Source: DAOVGZ01 sp964477815 (lineage in GTDB: Bacteria; Babelota; Babeliae; Babelales; Vermiphilaceae). From it: a stretch of DNA of 14,523 nt. The stretch covers positions 1 through 14,523 of the forward strand of contig CAYZEO010000022.1 of assembly GCA_964477815.1 (NCBI GenBank), in the 5' to 3' direction. The notes beneath the pieces were generated by a model. It was not told the origin of the DNA and made no database searches. It saw only the letters and a program-made list of their open reading frames with translations. Position 1 is the stretch's first letter, and every line of letters begins with the position of its first letter. The position numbers and the translations under genes are program-made. Below, piece after piece: positions 14,119-14,523 of this stretch.

Positions 14119-14523
14119 ATGTGTACAAAATTTATAGTTTTGTTTTTATTGGGTGTCGGTTGCACTCTGCATGGAATGAACAATTCTAAACAAAAAAAAG
14201 AAATTGTTATTGATGTGGAAAATTTATATCAAAATGCTGGCCTTGAAAAGTGTGAAAATCAATCATTATTATGGATAGACAAAAATGATGATATTCAAAC
14301 AACTGTTGCAGGCCTACAAAAAAGATTTAATTTACGCAATCGATATTTGGAAAGTCTTAAGAAAGAATTAAAGGCGTATCCAGAAAAAAAAGATAAAATA
14401 AAGCGTTTGGTATTGCCTTCAAAAAAAAAGGGAAACGGATCTGTTCCTCTAGATGTGTTTCAGTTGCTGATAAATGTGTTACAGAAAAAGGGGGATGATG
14501 ACGTTAAAGAAAAAGAGGCCGCA
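14119..14523 (+). CDS. Exported charged protein of unknown function, cut by the window end
   Basis: An open frame of 135 codons begins at ATG 14119 and runs off the right edge without a stop. A GGGGGG run lies 7 bases before the ATG. Residues 1-19 (MCTKF, then a hydrophobic run to TLHG) are a signal peptide, followed by MNNSKQKK; the Cys at residue 15 is not in a good lipobox. The mature part is rich in Lys, Asp, Glu and Asn, with likely helices (for example VAGLQKRFNLRNRYLESLKKE). No domain is recognised in the visible part. The MNN junction matches the exported proteins at 10763-11017 and 10079-10615. It is divergent from the thioredoxin-like gene. Confidence 0.75.
   Translation, partial: MCTKFIVLFLLGVGCTLHGMNNSKQKKEIVIDVENLYQNAGLEKCENQSLLWIDKNDDIQTTVAGLQKRFNLRNRYLESLKKELKAYPEKKDKIKRLVLPSKKKGNGSVPLDVFQLLINVLQKKGDDDVKEKEAA

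Overview
The window is AT-rich bacterial DNA using the standard genetic code, with Shine-Dalgarno sites before most genes and sigma70-type -10 boxes. It mixes core replication and repair genes (priA, polA, mutL), each on its own rather than in a classical operon, with many short genes for exported, very basic proteins of no recognised family. This mix, plus a reduced ComEC-like protein, suggests a small-genome, host-associated Gram-negative-type bacterium. It is compatible with Candidatus Dependentiae (TM6/Babeliae), but that placement is an inference from gene style and no marker in the window proves it.

Layout. 1-1750: three consecutive minus-strand genes encode related small exported proteins that share a PWY..R motif, a W-[EQL]-D-[ST] motif and a C-terminal beta-rich domain; the middle one has an Arg/Gly-rich region. 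An intrinsic terminator closes the set at its left end. 1918-3481: a minus-strand pair, a reduced ComEC-like membrane protein followed by a DJ-1/PfpI-family protein. 3484-3773: a palindromic repeat element, then the promoter of a 56-codon gene for a very basic cytosolic peptide (3774-3944, plus strand). That gene converges with a basic exported protein (3948-4505). 4638-7172: priA, whose ATG directly follows the stop codon of an exported protein of unknown function. 7330-10053: full-length DNA polymerase I on the plus strand. 10079-11017: two more small exported proteins on the minus strand. 11018-11371: a 354-base gap holding a second, longer copy of the palindromic element. 11372-13213: mutL with endonuclease motifs. 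13352-13909: an exported thioredoxin-like protein with its own terminator. 14119 to the end: the start of another exported protein, cut by the window edge.

How the genes work together. PriA (replication restart), Pol I (gap filling, primer removal) and a nicking-type MutL (mismatch repair) are housekeeping. The thioredoxin-like protein and the DJ-1 protein suggest thiol or stress chemistry. The exported small proteins dominate by number. Three or four of them carry a recurring Met-Asn-Asn or Gly-Met-Glu motif just after the signal peptide, and two share almost the same promoter and leader. The most interesting observations are the tandem secreted trio, the ComEC-like protein that has lost its metallo-beta-lactamase signature, the paired palindromic elements, and the shared signal-peptide junction and leader motifs.
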